Assembly (NCBI GenBank): GCA_030039695.1
Contig: JASHVB010000342.1
Coordinates: forward strand, 1-6,853
Length of the DNA stretch: 6,853 bases
Direction of reading: 5' to 3'
From: Acetobacteraceae bacterium
Lineage (GTDB): Bacteria > Pseudomonadota > Alphaproteobacteria > Acetobacterales > Acetobacteraceae
The translations under genes and the position numbers were made by a program. The notes under the pieces were generated by a model. The model worked only from the letters and a program-made list of their open reading frames with translations, made no database searches and had not been told where the DNA came from. Positions 6,510 through 6,853 of the stretch are shown in pieces. Numbering within the stretch: the first letter of the stretch is position 1; each line of letters starts with the position of its first letter.

Positions 6510-6853
6510 ATGGACGAAGGTGGCGCAACTGCAAGATCTGCGCTGCGCAGTCTGTCCGCGAACGTGGCGATCGCCCAAGGCAATGCGCCGTCGTGCATTC
6601 TCGAACAACGCAGCGTTGATATGGGATTCCTTGCCGCGGACGCCCTTACCAAACCGACGGCGCGGCGCTCAATGCAGCGCAACGGCTGACCTTTGGCGAG
6701 GCACAAAGCACGCTGGAGGCCCCGTCGGAACGGCTGCTGGCAACTGATCCACAGCGCTGTCCGGACGCCGTCTTTGCCACCATCGTGTGCGATCGACGTG
6801 ACATGCCCGGCGCGGACCCGCAGGCGCTGGTTGCGACGATTGAGGTCTCTTAG
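6510..6853 (+). pseudogene. Possible frame-disrupted gene of unknown family
   Basis: Low-confidence call. From ATG 6510 one frame runs MDEGGATARSALRSLSANVA... to ...DMGFLAADALTKP and stops at 6687-6689. From about 6656 the frame one base earlier is open for some 65 codons (DGAALNAAQRLTFGEAQ... to ...DPQALVATIEVS) and ends with TAG 6851-6853, the last bases of the window. That second stretch has no usable ATG, GTG or TTG near its beginning. By hand count, its G+C is high at codon positions 1 and 3 (about 74% and 71%) and lower at position 2 (about 54%), as in real genes. One missing base near 6650-6660 would join the two into a product of about 114 residues. It starts 62 nt after the CoA-transferase stop without a good ribosome-binding site. 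I do not recognise the protein. Alternatives are a sequencing error, a decayed gene, or chance open frames. Confidence 0.3.

Noticed and set aside
5128..6534. A 468-codon open frame on the minus strand opposite the CoA-transferase
   Set aside because: It is the antisense shadow of a firmly identified gene in GC-rich DNA. Its product is full of Arg/His/Ala with no recognisable domain.
1..6853. Search for mobile elements, CRISPR arrays and toxin-antitoxin modules
   Set aside because: No transposase or integrase-like protein, regularly spaced repeats, or recognisable toxin/antitoxin pair was seen on either strand.

Overview
The window is GC-rich and carries coding patterns typical of an alphaproteobacterium. 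The strongest pointer is a MucR/Ros-type zinc-finger regulator, a family largely confined to Alphaproteobacteria. The haemagglutinin-like exoprotein and the class III CoA-transferase fit that group too. The order cannot be fixed from this sequence alone; Hyphomicrobiales, Rhodospirillales/Acetobacterales and Sphingomonadales are all plausible.

Left part (1-4070, minus strand): a two-partner secretion (type Vb) locus. The outer-membrane transporter (TpsB; ShlB/FhaC family) is read first, from about 4070 to 2283. Three bases later the exoprotein (TpsA; filamentous-haemagglutinin N-terminal domain) starts at 2279 and runs off the left edge, so only its first ~759 residues are visible. TpsA would be exported by its N-terminal signal, captured by the POTRA domains of TpsB through its TPS domain, and threaded to the cell surface, where its glycine/serine/threonine-rich body should fold as a beta-helix.

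Middle (4071-4356): a non-coding divergent control region of about 286 bp, more AT-rich than its surroundings. It holds a good promoter candidate for the transporter/exoprotein pair, with an 8-bp direct repeat (22-bp period) overlapping its -35 box. It also holds a bipartite repeat occurring twice exactly 84 bp apart, and a TTGTCAA pair spaced 22 bp on the other side.

Right part (4357-6447, plus strand): a 79-residue protein of unknown function with a very strong ribosome-binding site, a 141-residue MucR/Ros-family transcriptional regulator, and a complete 411-residue CaiB/BaiF (class III) CoA-transferase. The CoA-transferase has no visible functional link to the secretion locus. The regulator, being two genes from the secretion promoter, is a reasonable but unproven candidate to act on it.

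Tail (6448-6853): no intact gene. Two reading frames that look coding in succession (6510-~6656, then ~6656-6853, ending on a TAG that is the last codon of the window) suggest a frame-disrupted gene of unknown family. No RNA genes, insertion sequences, CRISPR arrays or clear rho-independent terminators were seen.
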